A program made the translations under genes and the position numbers. 64,000 nucleotides of DNA from Melitaea cinxia (Eukaryota; Arthropoda; Insecta; Lepidoptera; Nymphalidae), in NCBI RefSeq assembly GCF_905220565.1, contig NC_059401.1, forward strand, positions 17,604,766 to 17,668,765. Reading direction: 5' to 3'. Below the pieces are notes generated by a model. The model worked only from the letters and a program-made list of their open reading frames with translations, was not told where the DNA came from and ran no database searches. Shown here in pieces: positions 1 through 11,867 of this stretch. Each line of letters begins with the position of its first letter. Position 1 is the first letter of the stretch.

Positions 1-282
1 AAAATCGATGAAGGGTAAAACGAACTTAAACAGGAAGGGTTTCATAATAAATTACAAGACTTATCTTAGCATGTTCCGTCTTTGAAAAGAGAGACAAGTT
101 CCTTATAATGGTAGTCCCTTTATTATACAACTATGTGTTACTTTTATTTCTTGTAATTGAAACGGTATTAGCAACAGTTTATGAATTCTAAAAATTTCTA
201 TTTCATTTTTTAGTTTATATCTATAGAACAGTGTCAAGTAAGCAAAACTTTAAGGATTAACTTAGACTAACTTGTTTGTAAA

Positions 283-492
283 ACGACTTCAAAAAAGTAG
301 AAGATTCTCAATTCGACTGTATTTTTATAAGTATCCAGAGTATTTTAATCAAAAGCTATTGCTTGTCATGTGGTCCTATTTAAATTCGAACTGGATCTGA
401 TGACTAATTTTTGAGTTATCCTACTTACTTTAATACCTCATATTACCTCCTACGTCGTATTACTCGCTGATATAATTGAAGTCGGTTTTTTT
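283..492. repeat. CG-family repeat with inverted termini, degenerate
   Basis: Starts with an acgacttcaa-type terminus and ends with the inverted form ttgaagtcggt followed by a T run. Similar sequences lie near 15.1, 45.3, 49.0, 54.1 and 56.0 kb. Apart from this repeat I see no gene in the first kilobase; an open frame at 759-983 has no recognisable content. Confidence 0.55.
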
Positions 493-1009
493 GTGTCGTT
501 TACGAGCAAACAGTATTATTGATCATTCGTTAGAGAATTCTACATACATCCATTGCAACGAAGAAACGCGAATACTTTAATATTCTAAAACGTATACAGA
601 GTACAAAAATAGAGCGAGTTCTAAAATGTTTACTTATATTTCACGTTGCTTTTATAATTTTGGAATGTGAGTCTCGTAACCATTTGAACTAGAGCTCCAA
701 CAACAGCGCACATACGCTATTAGTCAGATTAAGGACTAAGTCGAACATACGAATTAAATTGAATGACTTATTTTCCTTGGTAATATTTATTACATTACAT
801 CACTTCTCGTATAATATAGATATTTCTGTAATTGCAACAATTAAACGAGTAATATGCTACTTCCTCTATTTTCTAAGATTTGATTCTGCTTCTGCTCATT
901 CTAATCTGCTTTTGAGCAGTTACCGATTTTCATACGCTTCATTTGCCGCCTTACCTTTGCAACCAACGAAATCAAGTCAATAAATGAAAAACAAAGCACG
1001 ATACGTCTC

Positions 1010-1240
1010 GTAGCAAGCGTCCATCGTAGCCTAAGGACGCCTTCAACGCGAGGAGTTGGAGATCACAGCTCTTTGCTGACCCAAACCTCGATCCAACTCA
1101 GGAGCTCTGGCTATCTTTCTCGCCACACAAACACAAACCTACTGGAAAACAATGCTATTCAGCTGTGGTCTTCTGTGAGGTTGAGGAATGCATAGTCAGC
1201 AGCTACAAGTTCTGAGCAAGATTTTTCCTGTTGTGACCTA
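1010..1240 (-). repeat. Family A retroposon, degenerate copy
   Basis: Recognisable by the blocks cgtagcctaaggacgcc, caggagctctgg and cagctgtggtcttctgtgag, in the same order as the better copies at 24.8 and 57.6 kb. Heavily diverged, so an old insertion. Confidence 0.6.
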
Positions 1241-1814
1241 ATTTAATAAAATTATTAAATTAATTTAAACAAAATCTAAATATTATAACCTAATCTAAGC
1301 ATATATGAAAAAAAACTATACATGGTTATTATAAAACGAAATAAACTTAAGCATTAATTATTGTATGAAAATGAGAGTTTTAATTAGTGAAATAATAAGA
1401 ATATAATATGATGCACTGCGTTTCGTGCTCTTGACCGCGTTTTGTGTAGCGCTCACCGTGTATGAAGCACATAGAGTTCTAAACCAACAACGGCGTGTTA
1501 AGTTTAACTAGCATTTGTCCCGATCTTTTCCTCTGTATATTTTGTTTATTTATTTCGAAAATATAAATAATTTATCAATTAATAAGCTATACTTCTGAAT
1601 TTCATTATATATTCTCAGGAAGAATATATACTTTTTCTGTGTACTTGTATAACATTGTTAATGTTTATTTTTATAAAACTTTTATGATTTTTTGTATCCC
1701 TAATTGATTATATCATAGGTTTTGCATTGATAAATTGTGCACATTTCTTTCAACCTTTATTTTAAAACGTAAATTAAACCAAACGACAAAAATCCGCCTA
1801 TGTTCTTTCTGTGA

Positions 1815-2633
1815 TCCAAATACTTTACTTTACACCTGTATGCAGACGATCTTCAAATATACACTCACTCTATGCTGGCTGATCTACCCACGAGTATTCA
1901 CAAACTAAATAATGACCTGGACCTTATTTTTAAATGGAGTAACGCGTACGGGTTAAAAGTTAATCCTGCTAAGTCTCAAGTGATTATCGTGGGTAGTCCA
2001 AAACTAGTCAGTAGCATTGATTGGTTACTTTTACCTCCTGTACTCTTCAACAAAGTTGTTTTGAACGTCAGCGATAAAGTAAAAAATCTAGGAATAACTT
2101 TCGATCGTCATCTCTTTTGGTCACCTCAATTAACTGAGCTAAGCCGGAGGTTGTTTGCAGCCGTCGGTTCACTCCGTCGACTCCAGTACTTTCTTCCCTT
2201 GCCTACCAAAATTGCGCTGGCACAATCACTACTTTTACCAATCCTTGACTATGCAGATACGTGTTTTCTGGATCTCAAAGAGGAGCAACTAAATAAGCTT
2301 GGGCGCCTTCAAAATCTCTGTATAATGTTCATATTTGGTCTTCGCAAATATGACCACGTCTCCGATTTTCGCAGTAAACTCAAGTGGCTCCCAATTCGCC
2401 TTCGCAGGAATAACCATGTACTTACTCTACTCTACTGTGTTCTTTTTAATCCTAATGCGCCTCATTACCTTAAAGAACGGTTTACGTTTCTTTGCGATTC
2501 CCATGAGCGCTCCCTTAGATCTGAATCCAATTTGCTTCCGAAAACTCCTCCCCATTCTACCTCCTTCTACTCCAATTCATTTACTGTTAATGCCGTCCGT
2601 CTGTGGAACTCTCTTCCGCTTTCAATAAAATAA
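1815..2633 (+). CDS. LINE reverse transcriptase, C-terminal part
   Basis: Open frame of about 270 codons from after a stop at about 1812 to the stop at 2631-2633. The first ATG at 1872 is internal. The frame upstream of it reads through LYADDLQIYTH, so the YADD catalytic motif of an RNA-directed DNA polymerase lies at 1839-1850. It continues with the thumb region (KNLGITFDRHLFW) and ends with the AVRLWNSLP motif typical of CR1, L2 and Jockey-type elements. Fingers, palm start and endonuclease are absent, so this copy cannot mobilise itself. The frame is free of stops, suggesting a fairly recent insertion. Clade assignment is tentative. Confidence 0.8.
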   Translation, partial: SKYFTLHLYADDLQIYTHSMLADLPTSIHKLNNDLDLIFKWSNAYGLKVNPAKSQVIIVGSPKLVSSIDWLLLPPVLFNKVVLNVSDKVKNLGITFDRHLFWSPQLTELSRRLFAAVGSLRRLQYFLPLPTKIALAQSLLLPILDYADTCFLDLKEEQLNKLGRLQNLCIMFIFGLRKYDHVSDFRSKLKWLPIRLRRNNHVLTLLYCVLFNPNAPHYLKERFTFLCDSHERSLRSESNLLPKTPPHSTSFYSNSFTVNAVRLWNSLPLSIK

Positions 2634-2746
2634 GCTCCAACACAAGCTTGCTTCAAGCAACGCCTTAAAAAGCATTATATGTCGCTAAATAAGTCATAAC
2701 TGTCGCGATTTGTAGTTTACTTTATGTGTACATATATGTATATATT

Positions 2747-2748
<2 letters not shown>

Positions 2749-2797
<49 letters not shown>

Positions 2798-2880
2798 ATA
2801 TATATATATATATATTTATATGTGTATGTATGTATGTGTGTATGTTTATGTGTGTGTATATGTATATTATATAGTATACA
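2749..2880. repeat. (TG)n microsatellite grading into TA/TG-rich sequence
   Basis: About 24 uninterrupted TG units at 2749-2797, then (TA)n and mixed TATG repeats. It sits inside the LINE 3' UTR; the minus-strand relative near 21.7 kb has a similarly simple ATACATA-rich stretch, so it probably grew from a motif present in the element. Confidence 0.9.
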
Positions 2881-3135
2881 CTAAAATATTTACTTATTTA
2901 TGTTTTTCTTTTTCTTTAATAATTATGTAAGTCCATCATATCGTAGTTTTTATCTATTTATTATTGATTTTTCCTCCTTAATTTGTGCACACTTCTAACC
3001 GCTGCTACTGTATCGTGTCCAGTACCCAAAGGTTATCTGGAAGAAATCGCTATTTAGCGATAAGATCGCCTTTGTACATCTTGTATTGTATCTTTCTTTA
3101 TATGTGTCTGTATTTTGGTGTACATTAAGAATAAG

Positions 3136-3178
<43 letters not shown>

Positions 3179-3675
3179 ATACTTTTACTGTTAATCAAAC
3201 CAAATAACAAAATTTAGTTAAATTTCAGTACAGTGATAAAATATCTTTTTTATATATACATAATCTATAAGAGTACGAAAATGAGATTTTGGTATAATAG
3301 TTAGAACGATTATAATTTTTTTATGTTGAATTGAATTCCTGGACATCATTTAGATATAGTTAGGAATATTGTGCTACTAAAATATTCCTTTAAATACAGT
3401 ACAGTAATTATTTACAGTTACCGTAAACTTACAATTCCTATTTCTAATATTTTATTCCCTTTTTGGCCTTTAGACAAGTCCTTCTTAAACGCATTTTAAT
3501 TTTCCTTTTCCGGGTTCGTCTTAACAGATTTTTCTTGGCGTCTTCATTAAATTATCTCGATATAAGGCTTAAAAATTCTTCAAAGCTAGACTTAAAAAGA
3601 ATATTTTTCTTAAAATAAACGAATTAGTTTTTATATGCAACCATTCAACCTGCATAAATATCTCACTTAGTGAAA

Positions 3676-3876
3676 TCTATAATATAAAAATGAGTCGCTG
3701 AATGTGTTGCTAAGCGCAAAACTCGAGAACGGTTGGACCGATTTCGCTAATTCTTTTTTTAAAATATTCCTTGAAGTACGAGGATGGTTCTTACGAAAAG
3801 AAAAATTCTAAAAAAAAAAATTAATAAAATTAAAGAATCGACTGTTAGGCGATACTAAGTTCGCCGGGTCAGCTAG
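3676..3876 (+). mobile_element. Short Helitron-like element (HEL)
   Basis: Begins TC after an A and ends gccgggtcagCTAG before a T, the insertion pattern of Helitrons (A|TC...CTAG|T). About 200 bp and non-coding. Contains the aacggttggaccgattt block seen in other lepidopteran HEL repeats. Confidence 0.65.
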
Positions 3877-4009
3877 TTGTATATAAAAACTTCACTTAAC
3901 ACCCAATTCTAGAATTGTGTGAATCAAATAAGTTTTTTGAATGTCAAAAACAAATACAAAACAAAGAACTATTTTTGGTCTACTATATGTACGTAATATT
4001 TACCTGCGT

Positions 4010-4080
4010 TGTATTACATGGAATATATCCTGGAAGAAATCTCTCATCAGCGATAATACAAACTGGAAAGAAATATTTAT
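4010..4080 (+). repeat. Possible LINE 3' UTR fragment
   Basis: tggaagaaatctctcatcagcgataat resembles the 3' UTR block of the LINE at 1.8-3.2 kb with several mismatches. The surrounding 3.9-4.9 kb is AT-rich and I see nothing else in it. Confidence 0.35.
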
Positions 4081-4939
4081 AAACAGTGTTTAGGCACGTA
4101 CATGGCACACGCATCTCTACACCAGAGTAAAGTTACATCAGCGGATGATATGTTATGATGATGTATATATTGTTCTAAATATTAGCTTTTTACTTACTTT
4201 TCAGCATGTGTATTTGTTTTTAAGCAAAATAAAGCATAAAATAGTTTTATTTCTTAAAATTTCATAAAACTAAAATTACTTAAAAATACGTTAAAATTAA
4301 AAACAAGCGACGAGTCATTTTCAGGTCAAAGATATTTATTCTCATAAGAATTAACAATTCACTTATATGAGAAATACATTGGAAGAATACATTTTTAAAT
4401 ATCTACAAGTTTACAATAATTCTAGCCGAGCGTGTCGGTAATAAACAATAGTTCATTATACAATATCATCACAAAAAGCAAAAAGTGGGTAGAAACGCAT
4501 TACATCAATGGTAAGACCGGTCACTATGTAGTAAAAAAAAAAAGCAACAAAGACAGCAAGCGACGAAACACAAACAAAATACTTCAAATGTTTAACTAGA
4601 TGCGGCCAGGAGAAATATATATTTATGTGTGTAATTTTAAAAATTATATAATTAAGGTTTTTATTTATTTTTATTGAGATTTTGTAACCTGTTTCCTAGT
4701 TATTTTAACGTATATAAATAATATTAAATCGACGTTTTTTTTTAATATAATTTTTTTGCAGACTAAGAATTTAATAATATTTATATATTTTTTTAATGTA
4801 TAAATTTGTAGTTCTTTTTTTCTTATTGGTAACCTATTTCTCAATTATTATTATTTATTTATTTATTTCATTTACGTTATTACTTCCACTCATTATTTTA
4901 GATGATAATTTTTGTTTGTAGTTGTGATAATTGTTTTTA

Positions 4940-5272
4940 TTATATTTTAAGATTTTGTAAATAATTTTTTAGCAATTTTTTAAACTTCAGGATGCTTTTA
5001 GCTTCTTTAATAACCGTGGGCATTTTATTATATATTTGTACACTTTCATATGTAATGTTCCTTTTCCCGTAATTTGTTCTCGGTGGGCGTAGAACTAGGT
5101 CATTGGAACTTCTTAACATTTTTGTTTGTATATTTTTCTTTTTAGTAAAAGTTAAAGTGCTACGTACATCTTTATTTATAATTTTTCTTATAAGTATGCA
5201 AGAATAGTATTTGGTCAATTTGTATGATTGTTCAATGTTAAGTATTTTCGTAAGCATTTTAAAGGTAGTCAA
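4940..5272 (-). pseudogene. LINE reverse transcriptase C-terminal remnant
   Basis: Minus-strand open frame of about 110 codons without a convincing start. Its end reads YESVQIYNKMPTVIKEAKS and closes with a KFKKLLKNYL-type segment, the pattern that ends many CR1/Jockey-type reverse transcriptases (aromatic/N-x-hP followed by an FKK helix). No catalytic motif remains. Below 4940 the AT-rich sequence is probably its 3' UTR. It differs from the other LINEs in the window, so it is probably another family. Confidence 0.55.
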
Positions 5273-6029
5273 AGACCAGATTGATCAGAGATTGATCAAC
5301 AACTAAAATGCCTTTGGGGATCTTTCTGCTCTACTAAATTACTTTTGAGAAATCCTGAATTTGACAGCTTACAATTACTTCTTGAGAATGTTGCGGGTAG
5401 AACTACAACTACATAATTAAAAATACTTCTGATCTTGTTTAGAAACTACACTATAACTTTATACTAATTTATTTATTATCTGCATGGAAGGGTAAGTATT
5501 TAGATTAAGACCCGTCGAATAAAAAAAATTAACCTCACCTATTTGAGCTCAAAACTTGACCGTTTATCGGCATTTCGTTACAAAATTAATTCGACGGTTC
5601 TTCATCTAAAGACTAACCATACAAATTTTTATACTCATGTTATTTTCTATACCCAATATAAAATCAATATTTTGTTTTTCTTTTCAACTATTTAGTATTA
5701 CTGCATACCTTTGATCAGTGATGCGTTATGATATGTGTATCTAAGTACACTTTATACGTTCTAACACGTATTTACTCAAGTTAATTTAACATTTTATCGT
5801 ATGCCGAAATTAGCAACATTATAGAGTAACATATTGGAAAAGTTCTAACCTAAACTATAAGGTCAAGGAAAGTTGGCTGAACTAAGTTTCTTATCGACTT
5901 TTCTCGCTAGAACCTACATAATTAATTAGAGATAGCCAAGTGAAAATCTAACACGAGGAAGTTGTAAATTGATGAGTTAAAGGTCAAAGTGTATTGAATA
6001 AACTAAAATAGAACAGCTTAGTAGTAACT

Positions 6030-6285
6030 AAGGAAGGCCAATGACCGTAGCTTATAGACGCCTGTAACACCAGAGGCATCGCAAACGAGTTTCCGATCCT
6101 ACTCCTGATCCTTCCCAGGAGTTCGGGCTACCTTATCAAAGCTTACCAAACAATGAGTGTTTTGGTGCTATGTTATTTAGCTGTATGGTCACACTGCTCC
6201 AGATTTTTAACAGAATTTAACTGCTGTGCCTTACTTCAATGAGTACCTGTATCTTTCCGCTGAGAAAGGTCTTCTACCGTAATAA
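6030..6285 (-). repeat. Family A retroposon
   Basis: Contains gaccgtagcttatagacgcc, caccagaggcatcgcaa and tatttagctgtatggtc in the family order. The tail end (cacctgatggtaag) is missing or too diverged to see. Confidence 0.7.
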
Positions 6286-6623
6286 GGTTTGCGAATAATA
6301 TCCTTGTTAACACAAAAATAAATAAATAATATAAATAGACAAATAGAGACAGACCAGGTACAAAAAAGTGTGTGTGTGTACTTATGTACGCACGTAAGAA
6401 GTTATACTTCATTGGCTAGCTAACTTCACGGTATCGGTTTTTTATGAAGCTGTGCGGGCGCTTCGTAAAAATTTGCTTTCATCATTTTACCCTAACGTAC
6501 CAAAAGAACTTCATTAGTTACATTTTTTTCAAACGTATGTTTCAATATAAAATCAAATTCGCTACTGTCAGCGCTGGAAAATGTTTCGCTAATAAGCTAG
6601 ATCAGTCATTGATTTTAATAAAA

Positions 6624-6920
6624 TAATCAAAATCAAAATCAAAAACAGCTTTATTCAAATAGGCTCCAAGAGCACTTTCGAATCGTCATTTTACAAATTA
6701 AAACTTTAAAAATAAATTATTATATTTGTAGAAGTAAAGCTACCCCCGATTCGGAATGTAGATTCTGCAGAGAAAAATCGGCAAGAAACTCCGCAGTTAC
6801 TCTTTTGAAAAATAATATGTAAACTGTGTTTTATTACAAAATTAAAAACATGTTGCATAAAATACAGCGCCACTAAGTCCACACATCTTTCATGTCATTT
6901 TTATTTTATTACACATATTT
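6624..6920 (-). repeat. Family B: LINE 3' UTR fragment
   Basis: On the minus strand this ends ...tttgaataaagctgtttttg followed by a (GATTTT)n tail, with an AATAAA signal just before the tail. Related fragments lie at 16.8-17.06 kb and 42.8-43.1 kb. No coding part is present, so each copy is a severely 5'-truncated LINE insertion. Confidence 0.7.
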
Positions 6921-7332
6921 CACGTAATTTTTCATCAACTATATAATCCTGCACCGAATAATAAGCTTTATCTATTAATATAATATTATTTAAAATTTTC
7001 TTTTTTGTATTCAAAACAAATAAATATGTAAATATGTAATGTATATTACGTAATCAAGTCATTAGAGAATAATACGTTCTGACATTACATTGAAAAGCCT
7101 TTAACTGCTCGTCGTAAAGTCGTATCCGCGTTACAATAATATTTTATTATTTATCTTAAAGGATATTAAGACATTAATTAATGTCAAAGTTTTTATCACC
7201 GTTGGTACTGCTATCTCTATTATCTGTCACGGTATCAGCGGATGTCAACAACAATTTATTGTAATTTTTGCTGCCCATAGCTATAGCGTGATCTTTTACT
7301 GACTTTTAGCAATAAGTAAACACAGTGTAATA

Positions 7333-7683
7333 ATGTGTAAGTGTGACGCCGCGTTGGCGCAAAGGTTACAGCCATGGGTACCTGTTGCGTCGGCGGTTGC
7401 GGGTTCGATCCCCGCACATCACAAATATTTGTATTGGCCATACAGGTGTTTGCCGTGGTCTGGGTGTTTGTGCAGTCATTGTGGGTCTCCCCACCGTGCC
7501 TCGGAGAGCACGTTAAGCCGTCGGTCCCGGTTGTTATCATGTACACCTGATAGCGATCGTTACTCATAGTAGGGAATATATTTGCCAACCCACATCGGAG
7601 TAGCATGGTGGATTAAGCTCTGATCTTCCTCCTACATGGGGAAAAGGGCCTGTGCCCAATAGTGGGATATTACAGGCTAAAGC
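7333..7683 (+). mobile_element. SINE S1, full-length, with 17-bp target duplication
   Basis: tRNA-derived SINE. The pol III A-box region ttggcgcaaaggt is at about 7354 and the B box ggttcgatccc at about 7402. The tRNA-unrelated body runs to aggctaaagcg at 7683. A perfect 17-bp direct repeat (gtaaacacagtgtaata) flanks it at 7316-7332 and 7684-7700, proving target-primed insertion. The 3' end (gggcctgtgcccaatagtggg) matches the tail of RTE LINEs in the window, the probable source of its enzyme. Confidence 0.9.
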
Positions 7684-8617
7684 GTAAACACAGTGTAATA
7701 TCGTTTTTGTAGCCAATAATGCAAAAACATATCAGCAATACCAAGACTGACTTTAATTCTATTAAACAGATGCGACACGACTGAATTGCACGTGTCTCAC
7801 CAGCCTTAAAATCATTAAAACTAAAATCGATAGCTTAAAATAATTAATTATCAACAGAAATGTTAAAATGCAGCATCTCATGGCACTACTAATTACATTT
7901 TGTTACTCGTACACAATACCATTTTTCGACATTTTTTTTTTGTGTAATAATACTCTTTTACCTCGACGATAAACCAATAAACAAAAAAAAAACAATTAAT
8001 TCTGGCTGGTAAAACGAAAACAATAAAAAGGTCGCGCTACAAAAAGTCACGATGAATATTGTTAGACATTTCTGCACCTCGTAAAAATTGCCGTTACATT
8101 CACTCCCTAACACGAAAAATTGAGCATATTGCATACACGATCATCTGTCTCTTTTTTAAAAACTAAATATGAAAGAGACGGCTGTTAAACGTGAACTGCT
8201 ACTAACAGTTCAGCAAAAGAATTTTGATTTAACATCAAGATCAAGTTAAATGTAGTTTCTTATTTTATTAATAAGTTTCAATTTGCATAAATTTAAAGTT
8301 TATAGTTTTAGTTCATTTTATACTTTGTATATAAATAATAGCTAAAGTAATTTATTCATTTCAAAGTTATATTAAAAATAAAGGTATGATACCTTAGAAG
8401 CGGTGTGTTAAAACGAAATAGGTACGTGATTAAATTATGAAGGCCTGACGAAGAAGTAAACGGTTGGTTTCATGATGATTCTTCATCAGTATTCAGTAGT
8501 ATTCCAAATCAGTTTTAACTTTAAAATTACGATATCATTAATTTCACTTCATTAAGGTATATTTGAATACGTTTCCAATTATTTGTTTATTTCTTTTATT
8601 TTATGCATTTTTAGTAA

Positions 8618-8981
8618 ATATAATACAAGTTTTTGAATATCTTTAAATATCATATCAAAAATTGACCGCTCCAGCGGGGTTCGAACCCGCGTCTCCGCCG
8701 TGTCGGCGCTCTAGCCAATTAAGCTATGGAACGATGTACCCGCTAGATCGAAATTTTTGATATGACGATTTTTATTTTCGGTTTAAGCGAACCGTGGCGC
8801 CGTCTATAGTGAGTTCTTTGCAGAGACCCGTAACTATTCAAAGTTTCATATGACAATGAAAATCTTTGACAGGAGACATCATATCAAAACTGGAGCGGTC
8901 AATTTTTGATATGATATTCAAAAATATTTAGAATTCCTAATGTGGTAACACAAAAATAAAATCGTACATATAATACAAGTT
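8618..8981. mobile_element. Fold-back element containing a tRNA-like sequence
   Basis: Two perfect inverted 29-bp arms at 8646-8674 and 8890-8918 (partly extendable to 8636 and 8928) enclose about 215 bp. The arms contain the 3' acceptor end of a tRNA-like sequence (ctggagcggtca) and aatttttgatatgatatt. A third partial arm copy lies at 8751-8765. A 14-bp direct repeat (atataatacaagtt) at 8618-8631 and 8968-8981 flanks the whole and looks like a target duplication. I do not recognise the family. It could be a retroposon with tRNA-derived ends or a TIR transposon that captured a tRNA. Confidence 0.6.
8667..8733 (-). pseudogene. tRNA-like pseudogene
   Basis: On the minus strand a 7-bp acceptor (cgttcca/tggagcg), a D arm (gcttaattggctagagc) and a T arm with the perfect stem gcggg/cccgc and loop ttcgaac can be drawn. 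The anticodon arm is too short: only 17 nt lie between the D and T arms, and cgccg/cggcg closes on three bases, so no anticodon loop exists. The B box ggttcgaaccc is intact. It cannot be a working tRNA gene. Confidence 0.6.
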
Positions 8982-8999
8982 GAGAAGGCGGAACTTTCG

Positions 9000-10550
9000 T
9001 AAAAATATTAGAATTATTACGTAGTCAAACACGTATGTCAAATAACTATAATATGATAGGATATTTTCTTGCATTTCAAAATGAAATCACTAAAACAACT
9101 TATCTCTGACCTTGGTTATCTAACCGAATGCGACCAGTTATTATTAAAATTTCTAAAATAAAGAAAAAATATATAAAAACTTTTACGTGAGACTACGATT
9201 TAAAACATAATTCGAAATATAAATTATAAAATGTATTTTAATTATACAACCAATGAAAACCGTATTGTTTATTACTCGAGCTTAAAACGAACGCCTTTTT
9301 ACGATCTGTAAATTGGACGATCGGAAAACGAACTTTATCACCTCGTAAAATAAATAAAAAATAGTACTTAGATCGCAATTAGAATCTTTTAATAACTTTT
9401 TTTTTTTGTTATATTAAACATTTTACTGGAATTTTACGGTTATCTATACTCACGTAATTTATGATCATTCAAATTTGTTTATAGAGTTTAGGTCTTACCA
9501 TATTTTGGTTTTTCTTTTACAAAAGGCAGGCAAACAGATAGACAAAAAATTTATGTGACGATTTTTATATTTTTAAATGTATAACAAGACGACGATATCA
9601 CAAATGTAGGTTTTTTCTTGCTATTACGTTAAGCAACGACTTCAGCTCCACAGGAGTGTCTGCAGTTGATACATCTGCAGATGTAGTACGTGGTATATGG
9701 GCTTCGCGCTGCTTTTGACAAACAAATGGAGCAAGAAAGCTTCACCATACGAATATTAACAAGCACATCTGCAACATTAGCGAAATTGCGAATGTGTTGC
9801 CTAACTTTTCTTTTGTTTTATAAATTTTATTGGGCGCCATCCGCTTTTTTGCTCCGTTATTATCGCTCGTCAGTGGTCAGAATCTAATTTTAATTCTATG
9901 TAATTATGTAATAAGAATTTCAGTATAAAATGTAACCAGAGAATATAACTTAAAATTCTTCTCAAATTCTTTCTTCGAAAGAATATCTGTTAAGAATGCA
10001 ATGATTATGTTATGACTTAAAGATTCAAATTATTTCTTTATCATATTACGTCGTACTATGCTGTGACGAACCATGATCAATAAATGTATTAAAAACTCTC
10101 TAATTTTGCTTACTAAGTACAAAATTTAACATCATTCCCATAAGTATCAGAAATCAATCACTAGTTTGCAAATTTAAAGATAATTTCAATTATAGAGATC
10201 GACTACTAGAAAAAAAAAACTAGTAAATTAATGCAAAAAAAAAAAACGAAATTAAAAGTTCACCAAATCTCATCTGGTCAATACAATGACCAAACATTTT
10301 ATAAGCACAAATTCATAGATCTACCTAAAAACATTATTGATTGATAAAAAACGGAAGTGAGATCCAAGTTTAATGGCACTTGCTCGGTAAAAGTCTGTTC
10401 ATTCTTCAATAGAAGGTACCCAAGCTATGTGTAGCAAGAAAATAAATGGTGTGAGCTCTACAACAAAGCGTTTTATATCAGAAAGTTAAATGAGGGACCT
10501 TTTGTCTAAATATTTCTCTGAAGATACGACAAATATAATACGTGTAGTAG
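9000..10550. other. No gene recognised
   Basis: AT-rich sequence. The open frame at 9690-9887 has no recognisable motif. A small inverted ctgcag pair lies near 9660-9680. I see no repeat shared with the rest of the window. Confidence 0.5.
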
Positions 10551-10559
10551 CTTTTCACC

Positions 10560-10735
10560 AGTCGTGGGTTACCGCTCAGAGCAGATGTTTATATTAATCG
10601 GTTTCTCCACCGTACCTCGGATAGCACCTATAACCATATCCGGTTATTATCAAAGACACTTAATAGTGATTGTTACTCGTGTCATATAAATTGTCCACCA
10701 ATCCGTAATAAAACAGCATGTAGTAATAAGCTACC
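10560..10735 (+). repeat. SINE S1 fragment, old
   Basis: Blocks ctccaccgtacctcgg, ggttattatcaaagacac and gattgttactcgt follow the S1 body order with many substitutions. Head and tail are not clear. Confidence 0.5.
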
Positions 10736-11025
10736 GAACCCACTCCTATTTGCCCACCAGTAGCTGAGAAACCAAACGGTTTTTCGCTATTAACAATAAA
10801 ATTTCTTAAACCACCAAATTACGTCTTTCTGTCCCTTGTCAAAATTATTGATCATGCGCCGTAAGCTCTTTCTAGATCGTTCCTTTATATAAAAAAGGAA
10901 ATGTCTATAAAAATCGCGAGAGACAGAGCTAATGTCGTCCACCGTATACTACGGGTATCGTGCGGATATGCTTGTTTAATAAATATACATAAAATAATAT
11001 TTTCTAAATTAAATATTAATGGTTA

Positions 11026-11520
11026 CTAGCTGCTGCCCGCGACGTCGTCTGCATGAACGCTATACAGCACCAAAAATACCTACGATTATACCTTTTAAAA
11101 TAACATTCATTTACCCGTTTCTTCTTTACATTTTATATCTACAGAAAAATCTCATAGATGGCGCTGCTTTAAAATTGTCTTGTCTACTTATATTCATTTA
11201 ATTTTGTTTGTCGGCTTAGTTACTTATATTGCGTGATTTTTATAGTGTGAAGCTAGCTTATATAGCATGGTTATTAACAACATTCAAATATGGGTCGTTA
11301 GATTACACGTTGTTACAGAATGCGTTGAGGAAATAAAGGTTCACTGCTCGTTCCCGGTAGGTGATAGCATGATAATTTGTAGCCTATATGTTGACCCGAC
11401 TTCTTAATAATATTCGTGCCAAATTTGAGGTAAATCCATGCGGTACTTTTTCAGTTTGTCCCGGACATACATACAGACAAACAGACAAAAATTCTAAAAA
11501 CTATATTTTTGGCTTCGGTG
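11026..11520 (-). mobile_element. Helitron-like element (HEL), 5' end uncertain
   Basis: The minus-strand 3' end is CTAG at 11026-11029 after an A, preceded on that strand by the GC-rich hairpin cgacgtcgcgggcagcag. The body contains the aaatttgaggtaaatccatg and acatacagacaaacagac blocks common in such repeats. The other end is not defined. Confidence 0.5.
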
Positions 11521-11611
11521 GGCTTTCGGGCGCGAAATTAAATCACACGAAAACTTTACAAGAGTTATGAAAGTATATTTTTTTTTACTCGCTAACAATG
11601 ACGGAACCATT

Positions 11612-11745
11612 TTAGGTATCCATATCGTTCCTTGGAGAGTACGTAAGGCTGTCGGTCTCGGTTGTTATCATATACAATGTATATTATATTATACACCAGA
11701 TAGCAATCGTTACTCATTGTAAGAATTAGGTGTATGTCAACCCTT
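11612..11745 (+). repeat. SINE S1 body fragment
   Basis: cgttccttggagagtacgtaa, tcggtctcggttgttatca and agatagcaatcgttactcat are S1 body blocks. The head and the 3' tail are missing. Confidence 0.55.
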
Positions 11746-11867
11746 AGTCTTAGCTGAATCAGTTAATCAATGAATCAATGTAGGAATACTATTTAAAATC
11801 TTGTATCATGCTTATCTCTTTTCACCTCAAACAAAACCAAAAAAAGTAAAATGTAAATATATTATAA

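Larger units (their letters stand above)
1815..3181 (+). mobile_element. 5'-truncated non-LTR retrotransposon (CR1/Jockey-like LINE)
   Basis: A LINE copy beginning inside the reverse transcriptase and running through a long TG/TA-rich 3' UTR to an (AAAT)n tail at about 3133-3181. The last part of the UTR (about 3030-3090, ctggaagaaatcgc and gcgataagatcgcc) recurs on the minus strand near 21.5 and 41.7 kb, which marks the family. Everything upstream of the catalytic core is missing, the usual result of incomplete reverse transcription. Confidence 0.8.

Noticed and set aside
2724..2930. Frame of Cys/Val and Tyr/Ile repeats
   Set aside because: Translation of a TG/TA microsatellite.
7345..7420. 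tRNA genes at the heads of S1/S2 copies
   Set aside because: A and B boxes are present but the sequence between and after them does not fold as a tRNA, and it is continuous with SINE bodies and target duplications.
7256..7606. 116-codon minus-strand frame over S1 (and a similar one at 52.7 kb)
   Set aside because: Antisense of a SINE; the shared peptide reflects the repeat.
8667..8733. Functional tRNA gene
   Set aside because: Acceptor, D and T arms can be drawn but the anticodon arm is too short to give an anticodon loop.
9690..9887. 65-codon frame as a gene
   Set aside because: No recognisable domain and AT-rich, low-information composition after the first third.
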